Shown: positions 26,509-35,681 of the stretch, piece after piece
How the letters are laid out: every line of letters begins with the position of its first letter
Numbering within the stretch: position 1 is the first letter of the stretch
From: Croceibacterium_B sp035470785
GTDB lineage: Bacteria > Pseudomonadota > Alphaproteobacteria > Sphingomonadales > Sphingomonadaceae
Reading direction: 5' to 3'
DNA length: 64,000 nucleotides
Assembly: GCA_035470785.1 (NCBI GenBank)
Contig: DATIQN010000016.1
Coordinates: forward strand, 52,903 to 116,902
Program-made: the position numbers and the translations under genes
The notes under the pieces: model-generated
Told to the model about the DNA's origin: nothing
Seen by the model: the letters and a program-made list of their open reading frames with translations, nothing else
Databases searched by the model: none

Positions 26509-26545
26509 AAGGCCCGCCCGCTCAATAGAGCCGGCGGGCCTTTCC
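26509..26545 (+). terminator. Intrinsic terminator after rpsA
   Basis: AAGGCCCGCC pairs with GGCGGGCCTT around a 14-base loop, and the downstream arm runs into a short T stretch (TTTCC). It lies 27 bases after the rpsA stop. Confidence 0.8.
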
Positions 26546-26576
26546 TACATGGGGCCAAGCGCCTAACCTCACCCGC

Positions 26577-26987
26577 ATGAAGACCAGCTGCCAATGCGGG
26601 AAGCTTACCGCCACCGTCGCCGACGATGCACAGGCCACGACGATCATGTGCCACTGTCTCGATTGCCAGCGCCGCACCGGCTCGCCGTTCGGCACGATCG
26701 CCTATTTCCCGCGCGAGGCCGTGACCGTCTCCGGGACCCCGAGAGAGTATTCACGTGCCGGCGATTCCGGCCACACCCTCACCCGTGGCTTCTGCCCCGA
26801 ATGCGGCGCCGCGGTCTACGTCAAGGCGAGCCGCATGCCGGAGATCACCGGGGTGCCAGTCGGGGCCCTGGCCGATCCCGCATTCCCGGCGCCGATCCGC
26901 TCGGTCTATGAGCAGAGCAAGCACGCGTGGGTTGTCCCGCCCGAAGGGGTCACGCACCACCCGCGTGGGCGGGAGACATCGTGGTGA
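26577..26987 (+). CDS. GFA-family zinc protein
   Basis: The 136-residue protein has the CxCG (CQCG), CHCxxC (CHCLDC) and CPxCG (CPECG) cysteine pattern of the glutathione-dependent formaldehyde-activating enzyme family, which bind zinc. Most members have unproven activity. It overlaps the start of the glyoxalase II-like gene by a few bases, so both are probably translated together. Confidence 0.88.
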   Translation: MKTSCQCGKLTATVADDAQATTIMCHCLDCQRRTGSPFGTIAYFPREAVTVSGTPREYSRAGDSGHTLTRGFCPECGAAVYVKASRMPEITGVPVGALADPAFPAPIRSVYEQSKHAWVVPPEGVTHHPRGRETSW

Positions 26988-27751
26988 CACTGCAGGTCCA
27001 TCAATTCCCCTGCCTGAGCGACAATTACGGCTACTTGCTGCACGATCCCGACAGCGGCGAGACGGCGTGCATCGATACGCCCGACGCCGAGGCCTATCTG
27101 CGCGAGGCAGAGGCACGCGGTTGGACCATCACCTCTATCTGGAACACCCACTGGCACCCCGATCACGCCGGCGGCAACGCGGCGATCAAGGCTGCGACGG
27201 GCTGTGAGGTGTTTGCGCCCGCGGCCGAGGCGGCGAAGATCGAGGGGGTCGACCGGAAAGTCTTGGGCGGCGACACGATCCGCATCGGCCAATGGTTGGC
27301 ACAAGTGATCGATGTTGGCGGCCATACCAACGGACACGTGGCCTACCATCTGCCCGACGCCGGTATCGCATTCGTCGGGGATTCGCTGTTCGCGCTCGGC
27401 TGCGGCCGAATGTTCGAAGGCAATCCGCCTCAGTTCTGGGACAGCCTCTCGCGGCTCAAGGCGCTACCACCCGAAACGACGCTCTATTGCGCGCACGAAT
27501 ACACCCAGGCGAACGCGCGCTTCGCGCTTCACGCCGATCCCGACAACGCCGCGCTGAAGGACTACTCAGGAGAGATCGACCGCAAACGCGCGGCCGGCCA
27601 GCCGACGGTGCCGATGGGCCTCGCGCGTGAACTCGAAACCAACCCGTTCCTGCGCGCGGATACGCGCGAAATGCAGGCGCGATGGGGCGGTCACACCCCG
27701 CCCGAGACCTTCGCCGCGCTGAGGGCGGCCAAGGACAACTTCAAAGGCTAG
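26981..27751 (+). CDS. gloB: Hydroxyacylglutathione hydrolase (glyoxalase II)
   Basis: The 256-residue metallo-beta-lactamase-fold enzyme contains THWHPDHAGG (zinc ligands), GGHTNGH, FVGDSLFALGCGR and HEYTQANARF, all glyoxalase II hallmarks. It hydrolyses S-lactoylglutathione to lactate and glutathione. A GGGAG site five bases before the GTG at 26981 supports this start; GTG at 26984 is an alternative. Coupling to the GFA gene links two glutathione-related functions. Confidence 0.9.
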   Translation: MVTLQVHQFPCLSDNYGYLLHDPDSGETACIDTPDAEAYLREAEARGWTITSIWNTHWHPDHAGGNAAIKAATGCEVFAPAAEAAKIEGVDRKVLGGDTIRIGQWLAQVIDVGGHTNGHVAYHLPDAGIAFVGDSLFALGCGRMFEGNPPQFWDSLSRLKALPPETTLYCAHEYTQANARFALHADPDNAALKDYSGEIDRKRAAGQPTVPMGLARELETNPFLRADTREMQARWGGHTPPETFAALRAAKDNFKG

Positions 27752-27757
27752 GCTGTC

Positions 27758-28375
27758 TCAGGCGTAGGCGGCGGTGAAGCGGCGGCGCGAGTGGGCGTGC
27801 CGCTCGAGCTCGTCGACCATCGCGATCGCGTAGTCGGCGTAGCTGATCTTGCTCTCGCCGTTGGCATCGGTGACCAGGTTGTCGTCGCCGAGCTTGAAGC
27901 TGCCGGGCCCTTGGCGCGGGCCTTCGAAGATCAGCATGGCCGGCGAGAAGAAGGTCCAGTCGACGTCCTTCTCCTGCTTGATCTCGTCGAGGAAATGGAT
28001 CGCCGGCAGCACGAACGGCTTGATGTTCTCGGGGAAGCCCGGGCTGTCGTAAAGCCGAACGCCGTCGGCGTTCTTGAGGCTCGCTGCGCCGCCCATGACA
28101 AGCAGGCGATTGACGCCCGCCTGCTTGACCGCGGAAAGCAGCGTCGACGCCGGGATGTCGAAGTGAACCGCACTGATAACCGCATCGGCGCCGGCGATCT
28201 GTTTCGCGAGCGCATCGGCCTCCGACGCATCGCCTTGCACGGGCGTGATGCCCTCGCCCGAAGGCAGCTTGTCGGGATTGCGCGCGATGGCCACCACCTG
28301 GTGGCCTCGCGAGACGAGTTCCTGGGTGATCTGCGAGCCGCCCTTGCCGCTTGCTCCGAGAACCGCAACCTTCAT
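27758..28375 (-). CDS. NAD(P)-binding NmrA/SDR-like protein
   Basis: This 205-residue atypical short-chain-dehydrogenase protein opens with the dinucleotide motif VAVLGASGKGGS and lacks the classical YxxxK catalytic pair. It resembles the YhfK/YwnB-type NAD(P)H-binding proteins. Substrate is unknown. It converges on gloB with a six-base gap. Confidence 0.8.
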   Translation of the reverse strand: MKVAVLGASGKGGSQITQELVSRGHQVVAIARNPDKLPSGEGITPVQGDASEADALAKQIAGADAVISAVHFDIPASTLLSAVKQAGVNRLLVMGGAASLKNADGVRLYDSPGFPENIKPFVLPAIHFLDEIKQEKDVDWTFFSPAMLIFEGPRQGPGSFKLGDDNLVTDANGESKISYADYAIAMVDELERHAHSRRRFTAAYA

Positions 28376-28398
28376 AGTCGCCTTCCTTTCGTCACCCG

Positions 28399-28917
28399 TC
28401 AGATGTTGGAGATAATCTGGTCCGCCAGCTTGCGATCGGCCGCTTCGCCGTGCTTCTGGGCGATCAGTTCGCGCGCGGCGGCGGCCGCAGCCGAAGCGAC
28501 CTTGGCGCGCAGTTCGTCGACCGCGGCGCGCTCGGCGCTGGCGATCTTCTCGCAGGCGATAACCTTGTGCCGTTCGATCAGCGCCGCGGCGTCGGCCTTG
28601 GCTTTCTCGACAATCTCTTCGGCCTGGCGCTCGGCATTGGCGTGCAGCACGGCGACTTCAGCATCGGCTTCCCGCGCCTTCTTGGCATACTCGTCGCGCA
28701 GCTTTTCGGCTTCGGCCCGCAGGGCCTTGGCTTCGTCGAGCTGCTTGCGGATGCCTTCGATACGGCTGTCGAGGACGCCGGCAATGATGCGCGGCGCACC
28801 CGCCAGAATGCCGAGAACGATTACGACGATCATCGCCACGGCGACCCAGCCGCCGGCGTTCAAGCCGAAGGCGGTCGGTTCGGTGGCTTCACCGGCGGCG
28901 GCGAGGATATCAAGCAC
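28399..28917 (-). CDS. atpF: ATP synthase F0 subunit b
   Basis: The 172-residue stator subunit has one N-terminal membrane helix (AGGWVAVAMIVVIVLGILAG) and a long charged coiled coil rich in Ala, Glu and Lys. The GTG start overlaps the end of the upstream b' gene by eight bases. It is last in the F0 operon. Confidence 0.92.
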   Translation of the reverse strand: MLDILAAAGEATEPTAFGLNAGGWVAVAMIVVIVLGILAGAPRIIAGVLDSRIEGIRKQLDEAKALRAEAEKLRDEYAKKAREADAEVAVLHANAERQAEEIVEKAKADAAALIERHKVIACEKIASAERAAVDELRAKVASAAAAAARELIAQKHGEAADRKLADQIISNI

Positions 28918-29404
28918 GGCTCAGGGCTCCCGCAACCGCCTTGCGCGCGGTCTTGTCATCCACGTTCGCGCCGGTAAGCTTGGCGACGATGTCGCGCGCG
29001 GCCTCGGTCGCCAGCGCTTCGATCTCCGCCAGCGCACTCTGCCGGGCGTCGTCGAGCGACTTGGCGGCTTCGTCGGCTTTGGCGGCGAGCTTCGCGTCCG
29101 CCGCGCTCACCCGCTTTTCGGTATCGCGCAGCGAGCGGTCCTTGGCGTCGTGGGCCAAGGCCTGCGCCTCGGCATGCGCGTCATTGATCCGCGCGCGCCA
29201 GGCCTCCTCGGTCGCGTCGGCTTCCGCCCGCAGGCGCTCGGCCGCCGCGAGGTCCGCGGCGATCTGCGCATCGCGCTGGTCGACGGTCGCTTCGACCTTG
29301 GGCACGATCCCGCGCCCGACGAAGAAGTAGATCAACGCCAGCACCAGCAGCAGCCAGAACCACTGCGACTGGTAAACCAGACCAAGTTGCGAAAGCTGAG
29401 GCAT
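28910..29404 (-). CDS. atpF': ATP synthase F0 subunit b'
   Basis: This 164-residue second b-type subunit has an N-terminal membrane segment (FWLLLVLALIYFFVGRGIVP) and an extended coiled coil. The b/b' heterodimer is typical of alphaproteobacteria and photosynthetic bacteria. It lies between the c and b subunit genes. Confidence 0.92.
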   Translation of the reverse strand: MPQLSQLGLVYQSQWFWLLLVLALIYFFVGRGIVPKVEATVDQRDAQIAADLAAAERLRAEADATEEAWRARINDAHAEAQALAHDAKDRSLRDTEKRVSAADAKLAAKADEAAKSLDDARQSALAEIEALATEAARDIVAKLTGANVDDKTARKAVAGALSRA

Positions 29405-29454
29405 CGTTCTCGCCTTTAGCGATCGTCCGGCGCTGCCGCCGGGCGATCAACAAA

Positions 29455-29682
29455 TCAACGCGCGTAGAGGATGATCATGGCGACGGCGAACGCCATCAGG
29501 CCAAGCAGTTCCGCAGCGGCGAAGCCGATGTACAGCGTGCCGGTCTGGCCGCCGGCGGCTGCCGGGTTGCGCAGCGCGCCCTGGAGGAAGGAGCCGAACA
29601 CGAAGCCGACGCCGACACCGGCCGCGCCGACACCGATCGCCGCGATACCGGCACCGATTACCTGAGCAGAAGCGAGATCCAT
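29455..29682 (-). CDS. atpE: ATP synthase F0 subunit c
   Basis: The 75-residue hairpin of two helices forms the rotor ring. The proton-binding carboxylate is E58 in FAAAELLGL and the polar loop is ALRNPAAAG. The ATG at 29682 gives the normal family length; an upstream ATG at 29700 would add six residues. Confidence 0.95.
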   Translation of the reverse strand: MDLASAQVIGAGIAAIGVGAAGVGVGFVFGSFLQGALRNPAAAGGQTGTLYIGFAAAELLGLMAFAVAMIILYAR

Positions 29683-29715
29683 TTTACAAACTCCGTTCAA
29701 TAAACCGTTGGATGA

Positions 29716-30492
29716 CTAGTGAAGATGAACCGCGTCATGAATGTAGAGCGCGGTCAGAAGAGCAAACACGAAGGCCTGGATCGCGCCGACCAACAGCTCC
29801 AGCGCGTTGACGAATACGACGAAGGCGAACGCCAGGGCCGTGACGCCATAGCCGAGCGCGGTGCCGCTGTTGAGTCCCTGGACCACGAAGCTGCCGAACA
29901 CGTCTAGCAGGATGTGGCCCGCGAACATCGCGATGAACGGACGAAGGCCCAGACTGAAGGGACGCACGAGGAACGAGATCATCTCGACCACGAAGATGAT
30001 CGGCAACAGCGGCTTGGGCGTTCCGTGCGGCATGAACAGCGTGAAGAACTTGAGGCCGTGCTTCCAGAAGCCGACGCCGAGCACGATCGCGAAGCTGATG
30101 ATCGACATCGTGCCGGTGACCGTAAACTGACTCGTCACCGTGAAGGGATGAGCCGCGGGGATGATCCCGAACGGCATCGCGCCGACCCAGTTCGCCGCGA
30201 GGATGAACGTGAACGCGGTGAAGATCCACGGCAGGTACTTGCGGCCGTCGGCACCGATGCTCTGGATAGACACGTTCGCAAGGAAGCCCGTCAGGTATTC
30301 GACCGCCATCTGCCAGCGCCCAGGGACCAGTTGACGCTTGAGGCCGCCCCACATGAACGCCACGATCACGACGAGGACGACAAGCATCCACAGCGCGGAG
30401 TTGGTGAACTGGAACGGACTCACGGCCAGTTGATCGCTTCCCACGGGAGCGATCATGAACTGATGCATCGGATCGATCTTGCCGGCGGCCAC
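29716..30492 (-). CDS. atpB: ATP synthase F0 subunit a
   Basis: The 258-residue membrane subunit forms the proton half-channels. The conserved helix contains RPFSLGLRPFIAMFAGH, including the family arginine, and the C-terminus has the ALELLVGAIQAFVFALL pattern. The start is GTG after a GGAAGACGGAAG stretch. It lies between atpI and atpE. Confidence 0.95.
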   Translation of the reverse strand: MAAGKIDPMHQFMIAPVGSDQLAVSPFQFTNSALWMLVVLVVIVAFMWGGLKRQLVPGRWQMAVEYLTGFLANVSIQSIGADGRKYLPWIFTAFTFILAANWVGAMPFGIIPAAHPFTVTSQFTVTGTMSIISFAIVLGVGFWKHGLKFFTLFMPHGTPKPLLPIIFVVEMISFLVRPFSLGLRPFIAMFAGHILLDVFGSFVVQGLNSGTALGYGVTALAFAFVVFVNALELLVGAIQAFVFALLTALYIHDAVHLH

Positions 30493-30517
30493 TTGTCTGC
30501 TTCCGTCTTCCTGGCGC

Positions 30518-30859
30518 TTACTTCGCGCTGTTCTTGTTCATCTGCACGACGTGCAAGCACGCACCGGCGAAAGCTGCGAACATCAGGCCGAGCATGATCC
30601 ATGGCGCGGTGTGAAACAGTCTGTCCAGCACGAAGCCGACGATGATGCCGCCCAGCGGATAGCCGACCATCGTCGAGACGACCTGCATTCCCATGGCCCG
30701 CACAATCGGCGCGTGTTCCTGCGCAATCCGCTGGTCCTCGGTATGGCGCGCCGCAGCGATCCGCTCTTCGAGCGATTCGAGCTTCGGGTCCTCGCCGATG
30801 GGTGCGTTGTCGGGATCGTTGGCCACGATGGGTGCGTTCGCCTCGCGCAGGGGTTGCAA
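30518..30859 (-). CDS. atpI: ATP synthase accessory protein I
   Basis: The 113-residue protein has two membrane helices (MVGYPLGGIIVGFVLDRLF and MLGLMFAAFAGACLHV) and matches the AtpI-like/AtpZ family that precedes atpB in alphaproteobacteria and assists c-ring assembly. The frame begins with TTG; a later GTG is an alternative start. Confidence 0.82.
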   Translation of the reverse strand: MQPLREANAPIVANDPDNAPIGEDPKLESLEERIAAARHTEDQRIAQEHAPIVRAMGMQVVSTMVGYPLGGIIVGFVLDRLFHTAPWIMLGLMFAAFAGACLHVVQMNKNSAK

Positions 30860-30983
30860 AGAGATGCGCGGCCAAGGGGTACCCCGGCCGACGACGCGCC
30901 GCCCTTACGAACCGAGCGCGGGCGAGTCAACCGCCGCCGCCGCAGTGCAATATCGGCGGCCGGCTAGGATGTCGAAGCGAGGC

Positions 30984-31376
30984 TTACGGGCAGCGTGGAT
31001 CGCGGATCGGCGGGGCGGAGGTGCGCGTCTGCCATACGCCTTGCGGAGTCATGTATTTCTCGCCGGGAGCCGTGCGCGAAATCGCCAGGCAACCGGCGGT
31101 CAGCGCGTATTCCTCGAGCGTCGCGTTCGCCGCCTGAGCTTTCTGGGCATAGAGCGCACGGCGCTTGATGTTCAGGTCGTCGACCAACTTTTTGACCGAA
31201 GCGTCGGCGCTTCCCACCACGCCGAGGTAGCCGTCGGGCTTTTCCCCGACGGTGCCCGCCTGGCGCGCCGCTTCGTACGCCGGGTCGCGCTGGGCGAATG
31301 CCGGTGCGGCAAGGCCCATGAGCGCGAGCGCTGCGGCCGAGAGGGCCAGCGTGGCGCGGTTGAAAGCGGTGTTCAT
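30984..31376 (-). CDS. ydbL: YdbL-like DUF1318 periplasmic protein
   Basis: The 130-residue protein has a signal peptide ending in PAFAQ and the DUF1318 features VGEKPDGYLGVV and NIKRRALYAQKA. In E. coli YdbL is the chaperone-like partner of YdbH and YnbE. The ATG at 31376 is preferred because GGAG lies six bases before it; the earlier ATG at 31388 overlaps the YnbE stop. It closes the three-gene unit. Confidence 0.85.
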   Translation of the reverse strand: MNTAFNRATLALSAAALALMGLAAPAFAQRDPAYEAARQAGTVGEKPDGYLGVVGSADASVKKLVDDLNIKRRALYAQKAQAANATLEEYALTAGCLAISRTAPGEKYMTPQGVWQTRTSAPPIRDPRCP

Positions 31377-31387
31377 GCCATTCTCCA

Positions 31388-31582
31388 TCAGAAGATGTTC
31401 GCGTTTTCGTCGATCGTGTTCTGCGCGCCAGGCGCGAGCCGATAGATCACTTCCTGCTTAATGTTGATGTTGAGCTCGATCACGATCGGCTTGTCGGGGG
31501 CCTTCACCGAAATGCATCCCCCCGCCAGGCCGCAGCCCAACACCACCAATATTCCTGCGCATGCTCGTCTGATTCCGCTCAT
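31388..31582 (-). CDS. ynbE: YnbE-like lipoprotein
   Basis: This 64-residue outer-membrane lipoprotein has a lipobox around LAGGC and the YnbE pattern KPIVIELNINIKQEVIYRL. YnbE multimers are reported to extend the YdbH bridge at the outer membrane. The ATG at 31582 starts the signal peptide; the open frame extends 17 codons upstream. It lies between ydbH and ydbL. Confidence 0.85.
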   Translation of the reverse strand: MSGIRRACAGILVVLGCGLAGGCISVKAPDKPIVIELNINIKQEVIYRLAPGAQNTIDENANIF

Positions 31583-31629
31583 CGGAACCTTATGCGCGTC
31601 GCGCGCACGATCGGTCAATTCGATGGCAT

Positions 31630-34600
31630 TCATGGCTTGTTCTCGCTTTCACGGCGCTGAATGGTGGCTTCATCTGGCGTTGGTTTGGGGGTGGCGGGCG
31701 TCGACGGTATGCGGCCGGCCGGGACGAGATTACCGTTCTCGTCGACTAGCTTGCCTTCACTCGCAAGGTCCTGCGGATTGCGTACCATCGTCGGGTCGTA
31801 CATCGACTTGATGTTGGTGATCAGCTGGTAGAACGGCGCGGTGATATTGACGACGAAGCGGAACGGCAGCTTGCCGATGCTGCGGGTGATGAAGTTCTTC
31901 TTCGCCCCGGCACCCTGGCTCACCCCGTCGAAGCGCACGTGGGTGATTATCTCACCCGTCAGGGGACCTTCCACGGTGATGTCCATCTTGTGATAATCGA
32001 GCGAGCGCAGCGCATCGAAGGCCATATTGGCCATCGTCGAAAGGTCCTTGTAGGTCAGCGCGCCGACGTATGAGACGTTGCCGCTGCCGCGCGAGATGAG
32101 GTGCCCGCCTTCGATCCGGCCGTTGCCGTCGACATCGAAGATCAGCGGGATCTCGCCGTCGAAAGTGCCGGTGGCGCTGAGGTTTTCAAGCTGCATCCGT
32201 TCGACGAACTGCGCGGCCTCGAGCCCTCTGATTTCGAGTACATAGGACCGCTGCTCGCTGACCCCGAGGTTGAGCGTAACCGGCCGCATGGTCAGCGTGC
32301 CGCCCATGAACGGCCAGGTGCCGCGGTTGACAGTCAGAACTTGCGCGTTCTTCAGCTGGATCGAGACTTCGCCGCCGGTCACCTCGATACCCGGGTTGAT
32401 CGACGCGATCTTGATCACCTGGTCGGGCGCGGTCGTCAGGCCGACCAGGTCGGTGAAGACGATCGTGCCGGATGCGCCCTTCACCGGCCCGAAAGCGGCT
32501 GCGAAGTCCAGCGCATCGCTCGAGAAACTGCCGGTGCTGGTCACGCCCTTGTCGTCCCAGGCTATGTGCCCCGTACCGCGCACTGTCCCGGCAACATTCG
32601 CGATCACGCCAAACGCCAGCGGCGTCAGCTGCTGCGGCTGCAGGTGCGGCCCGAAGGTAAGGCCGTCGACCGCGAGGTCGGCATGCCCGCGCCCAGTCGA
32701 AAGGTCGTGGCGAATGTCCACCGCAGTCACCACCGCATCGCTTTTCGGCTCGCGCAGCCGGGCTTGGGCAGTGACAAGGTTGTTTTCGAGCGTGAGGGTC
32801 GCCCCTTTTGCAGTCAACGGCTCGAACCGCGCCGGCTTCTGCCGGTCGACGAGGCGGAAGGCGCCGTCGCCAATGGCGAGCTTGCCTTTTGCATAGCTCC
32901 ATGCGCCGCCGGCCTCGACAATGTCCATCGGCACGCTGAACAGCTTGACGTCGGTGCCGCCAAAGCGGCCGTCGATGGTCTTGCCGATCTGGGCGGTAAG
33001 ATTGCTGACCGAGAACGTGGACGCCGTGTCACGCGGCCCGAGGGTCACCAGCAGCTGTCGCGCCGCGACGGTGCCGGGATAAGCAATCCCGACGGGTCCG
33101 CTGCGGATCGAGATCGGCGTCGAGCCGAGGCGCCCGGTGAGATCGAGCGACGGCACGCCGGCTGCGACGTGCAGTCCACCCGCACCGTAGCGCAGGATCG
33201 GCACGCCCCTGGCAGGGCATAGGGTCAAGCCGCGACGCTCCAATGTCAGGTTGGCGAAGCGCAGCGCATCGAACGTCACCGCGGTGCACTGGCGCCACAT
33301 CGCGAGGCCCGCGGCAGCCGACCAATAGCCCGAAACCGGCAACAGCAGCCCATCGGCGCGGCCGCCCGGCAAATCGCCGCTGACGATCGTACGGCCGGCG
33401 AAACCGATCCGATCGCCCTTCGAGACGATCGCCAGCGACGGCATCGCCACGCTCGCGTTCGCGGTCTGATACGCCGCCATGGCGAGCTGCGCGGTGAAGC
33501 CGTCGCTACCGTTCTGTTCGACGCGCCCTTCTATCTGCGGCAAGTCGCGCCCACCCGTGGCGAAATTCCCGGACAATCGCGGTAGTCCGCCGCCCCCGCC
33601 GCCAAATTGGAAGCGAGACAGCGACAACGCGCGCTCACCGCTGCCGCCGGTCAGCGTCGCTTGCGGTACGATCAGGCTGGTCACGCTCCCGGTCTTGCGC
33701 ACGCTCGCCTGGCCGGAGAACGTGCTGCCGTTAGCCTCGCGCACCAGCGCTGCACGCAACTTGCCCAGGAGCGGCTCGAACGGAGTGCCGCTCGTGCTGG
33801 CAGCCGCTTGTGCAAGCGTTTTGTCGAACGCCGTGCCAGGACGGAAGCCCTGGCCGTTGAAATCGGTTTCAATACGCAGCGAGCTGAAATCCTTGCTCGC
33901 GTGAATGGAGCCGCTGGCGGCGAGGTTGGCGAGCTGGAGCTGCGATTGAGACAGTCCCTTCCCGGCGAGCTTGTAGCTCGCGGTGAGTTCGCCGCCGCGC
34001 AGCGAGGCGTTGCCCGATAATCCCACCGATGTGGCGAGCACGCCGGCGTAGCGCACGCTGCGGCTGGAACCCGAAAGCTTGCCGTCGCCGCCGGCCAGGT
34101 CGCGGTCCAGCCGAAGGTCTACGGACACTGCGGATTGCGCCAGCTGGGCCGAGCCGCTCCCGCAATCGAGCGCCTGCAGGCGCACGGGTCCGCTGAAGGT
34201 CGGCCGCTGCGCATCGATACCGATCTTGCCGTAGGCGGTTGCGCCATCGAGCATGCAGCCGGCCACGAGTAGCTTCGGGGCCGTAGCCGCGAGCACTCCG
34301 ATGAACCCCCCGCGCAGGTTTCCCCTGCCCTCCGCCTTGATCCCGACCGGCCCGTAATCGGTTTCGAGCAGCGCGCGGCCATCGGCGAGGTCGAGGGCGT
34401 AGTCGGGCAGCGCGAAGGGCTGCTTCTTGCCGGTGGCCAGCAGCTTGTCGAGCGCGCCGAAACTCAGCTTACCGGCGTGGTAAGTCCCGTATAGGCGCGG
34501 CCGGGTCAGGATCAGGCGGGCAATTCCCGGGAAGCCGAGGCGATAACGCACGACCACTTCGGCGCGCTCGATCGTCAGGTCGGGCCGCTTGGGGTCGCCG

Positions 34601-34845
34601 ATGACGATGTTCGTCAGCACCTGCCGCGTGCCGCCGACATGATCGATATGATAGGTCGCATGGACGTGACGCGAGCGCAGGTAACTGCCGATGACGTCAT
34701 CGGCGATGTCCTTGCGCTGGATCCAGAACGCAAGGAACGCGAGCCCGAGGATCAGCAGCAGCGGAAGCGCAATCCACCGCCGCCAGAACGAGCGCCGCCT
34801 GACCGCCATTTCCGCGGTGGTGTCGTTCTCGGCTTCGTCGGCCAT
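31630..34845 (-). CDS. ydbH: YdbH-family AsmA-like intermembrane bridge protein
   Basis: The product of about 1071 residues has one N-terminal membrane helix (WIALPLLLILGLAFLAFWI), then a long beta-rich periplasmic region, and a C-terminal domain with PLIFDVDGNGRIEGGHL typical of YdbH (PF11739-like). In E. coli YdbH works with TamB and YhdP in phospholipid transport to the outer membrane. The ATG at 34845 is preferred to the upstream TTG. A proline/threonine-rich C-terminal tail extends past the conserved domain. Confidence 0.88.
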   Translation of the reverse strand: MADEAENDTTAEMAVRRRSFWRRWIALPLLLILGLAFLAFWIQRKDIADDVIGSYLRSRHVHATYHIDHVGGTRQVLTNIVIGDPKRPDLTIERAEVVVRYRLGFPGIARLILTRPRLYGTYHAGKLSFGALDKLLATGKKQPFALPDYALDLADGRALLETDYGPVGIKAEGRGNLRGGFIGVLAATAPKLLVAGCMLDGATAYGKIGIDAQRPTFSGPVRLQALDCGSGSAQLAQSAVSVDLRLDRDLAGGDGKLSGSSRSVRYAGVLATSVGLSGNASLRGGELTASYKLAGKGLSQSQLQLANLAASGSIHASKDFSSLRIETDFNGQGFRPGTAFDKTLAQAAASTSGTPFEPLLGKLRAALVREANGSTFSGQASVRKTGSVTSLIVPQATLTGGSGERALSLSRFQFGGGGGGLPRLSGNFATGGRDLPQIEGRVEQNGSDGFTAQLAMAAYQTANASVAMPSLAIVSKGDRIGFAGRTIVSGDLPGGRADGLLLPVSGYWSAAAGLAMWRQCTAVTFDALRFANLTLERRGLTLCPARGVPILRYGAGGLHVAAGVPSLDLTGRLGSTPISIRSGPVGIAYPGTVAARQLLVTLGPRDTASTFSVSNLTAQIGKTIDGRFGGTDVKLFSVPMDIVEAGGAWSYAKGKLAIGDGAFRLVDRQKPARFEPLTAKGATLTLENNLVTAQARLREPKSDAVVTAVDIRHDLSTGRGHADLAVDGLTFGPHLQPQQLTPLAFGVIANVAGTVRGTGHIAWDDKGVTSTGSFSSDALDFAAAFGPVKGASGTIVFTDLVGLTTAPDQVIKIASINPGIEVTGGEVSIQLKNAQVLTVNRGTWPFMGGTLTMRPVTLNLGVSEQRSYVLEIRGLEAAQFVERMQLENLSATGTFDGEIPLIFDVDGNGRIEGGHLISRGSGNVSYVGALTYKDLSTMANMAFDALRSLDYHKMDITVEGPLTGEIITHVRFDGVSQGAGAKKNFITRSIGKLPFRFVVNITAPFYQLITNIKSMYDPTMVRNPQDLASEGKLVDENGNLVPAGRIPSTPATPKPTPDEATIQRRESENKP

Positions 34846-34910
34846 TGCGGCGACACTTGCGCGCAAGCCGCCGCAAAGGCAATGCAGGTCCGGTCAGGTA
34901 AGGGTCGCAA

Positions 34911-35618
34911 TTGTCTGGAAATCAGCTCCGAACGGCGCTCGGCGCCGATCACGGTGCCAGCGGGCATCGCGAGCGCCTTCGCAGGCGCCTGCTCGATGGA
35001 GGGGCGGAGGCGCTCGCCGACTACGAAGTGCTCGAATACCTGCTGTTTGCCGCGCGGCCACGCGGCGACACCAAGCCGACGGCCAAGGCGCTGCTCGTCC
35101 GGTTCGGCTCACTCGCGGCAGTTCTCAGCGCCGATCACAACGCGCTGGCGGAGGTCGAAGGCATGGGCGAAGTCAGCGCCGCCGCGCTGAAGATCGTCGC
35201 GCTGGCGGCGCGGCGCATTGCCCGTAGCGAGGTGCGGCAGAAGCCGGTGCTCGGCAGCTGGCGAGCCCTACTCGACTACCTTGCGATCGACATGGCGCAC
35301 CTGACCGTCGAGCGCGTGCGCGTGCTCTACCTCGATGCACGCAACCGCCTGATTCTCGACCACCAGGCCCAGGAAGGGACGATCGACGAAGCCGCGATCC
35401 ACCCGCGCGAAGTGGTCAAGAAGGCGCTCGAGGTCGGCGCGACCGCGCTGATCCTGGTTCACAACCACCCGAGCGGCAATCCCGAGCTGAGCCGCGCCGA
35501 CATCCAGATTACCGCCCGCATCGCCGAGGCGGGCCGCCTGCTCGGCATCACCGTCCACGACCACGTCATCGTCGGGCGCGAGGGGCACGTGAGCCTGAAG
35601 GCGAAGGGCTTGATCTAA
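34911..35618 (+). CDS. radC: RadC-family JAB-domain protein
   Basis: The 235-residue protein has an N-terminal helix-hairpin-helix region (EVEGMGEVSAAALK) and a C-terminal JAMM metal site HNHPSGNPELSRAD. Despite its name, the DNA-repair function is disputed. The frame begins with TTG after a TAAGGG site. It is divergent from ydbH. Confidence 0.9.
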   Translation: MSGNQLRTALGADHGASGHRERLRRRLLDGGAEALADYEVLEYLLFAARPRGDTKPTAKALLVRFGSLAAVLSADHNALAEVEGMGEVSAAALKIVALAARRIARSEVRQKPVLGSWRALLDYLAIDMAHLTVERVRVLYLDARNRLILDHQAQEGTIDEAAIHPREVVKKALEVGATALILVHNHPSGNPELSRADIQITARIAEAGRLLGITVHDHVIVGREGHVSLKAKGLI

Positions 35619-35681
35619 AGGCAGCTAGCGATCCGGTCCCCGGGCATCACGTGCGCCGGGGTCCTCGTTCGTTCGCCGAAT

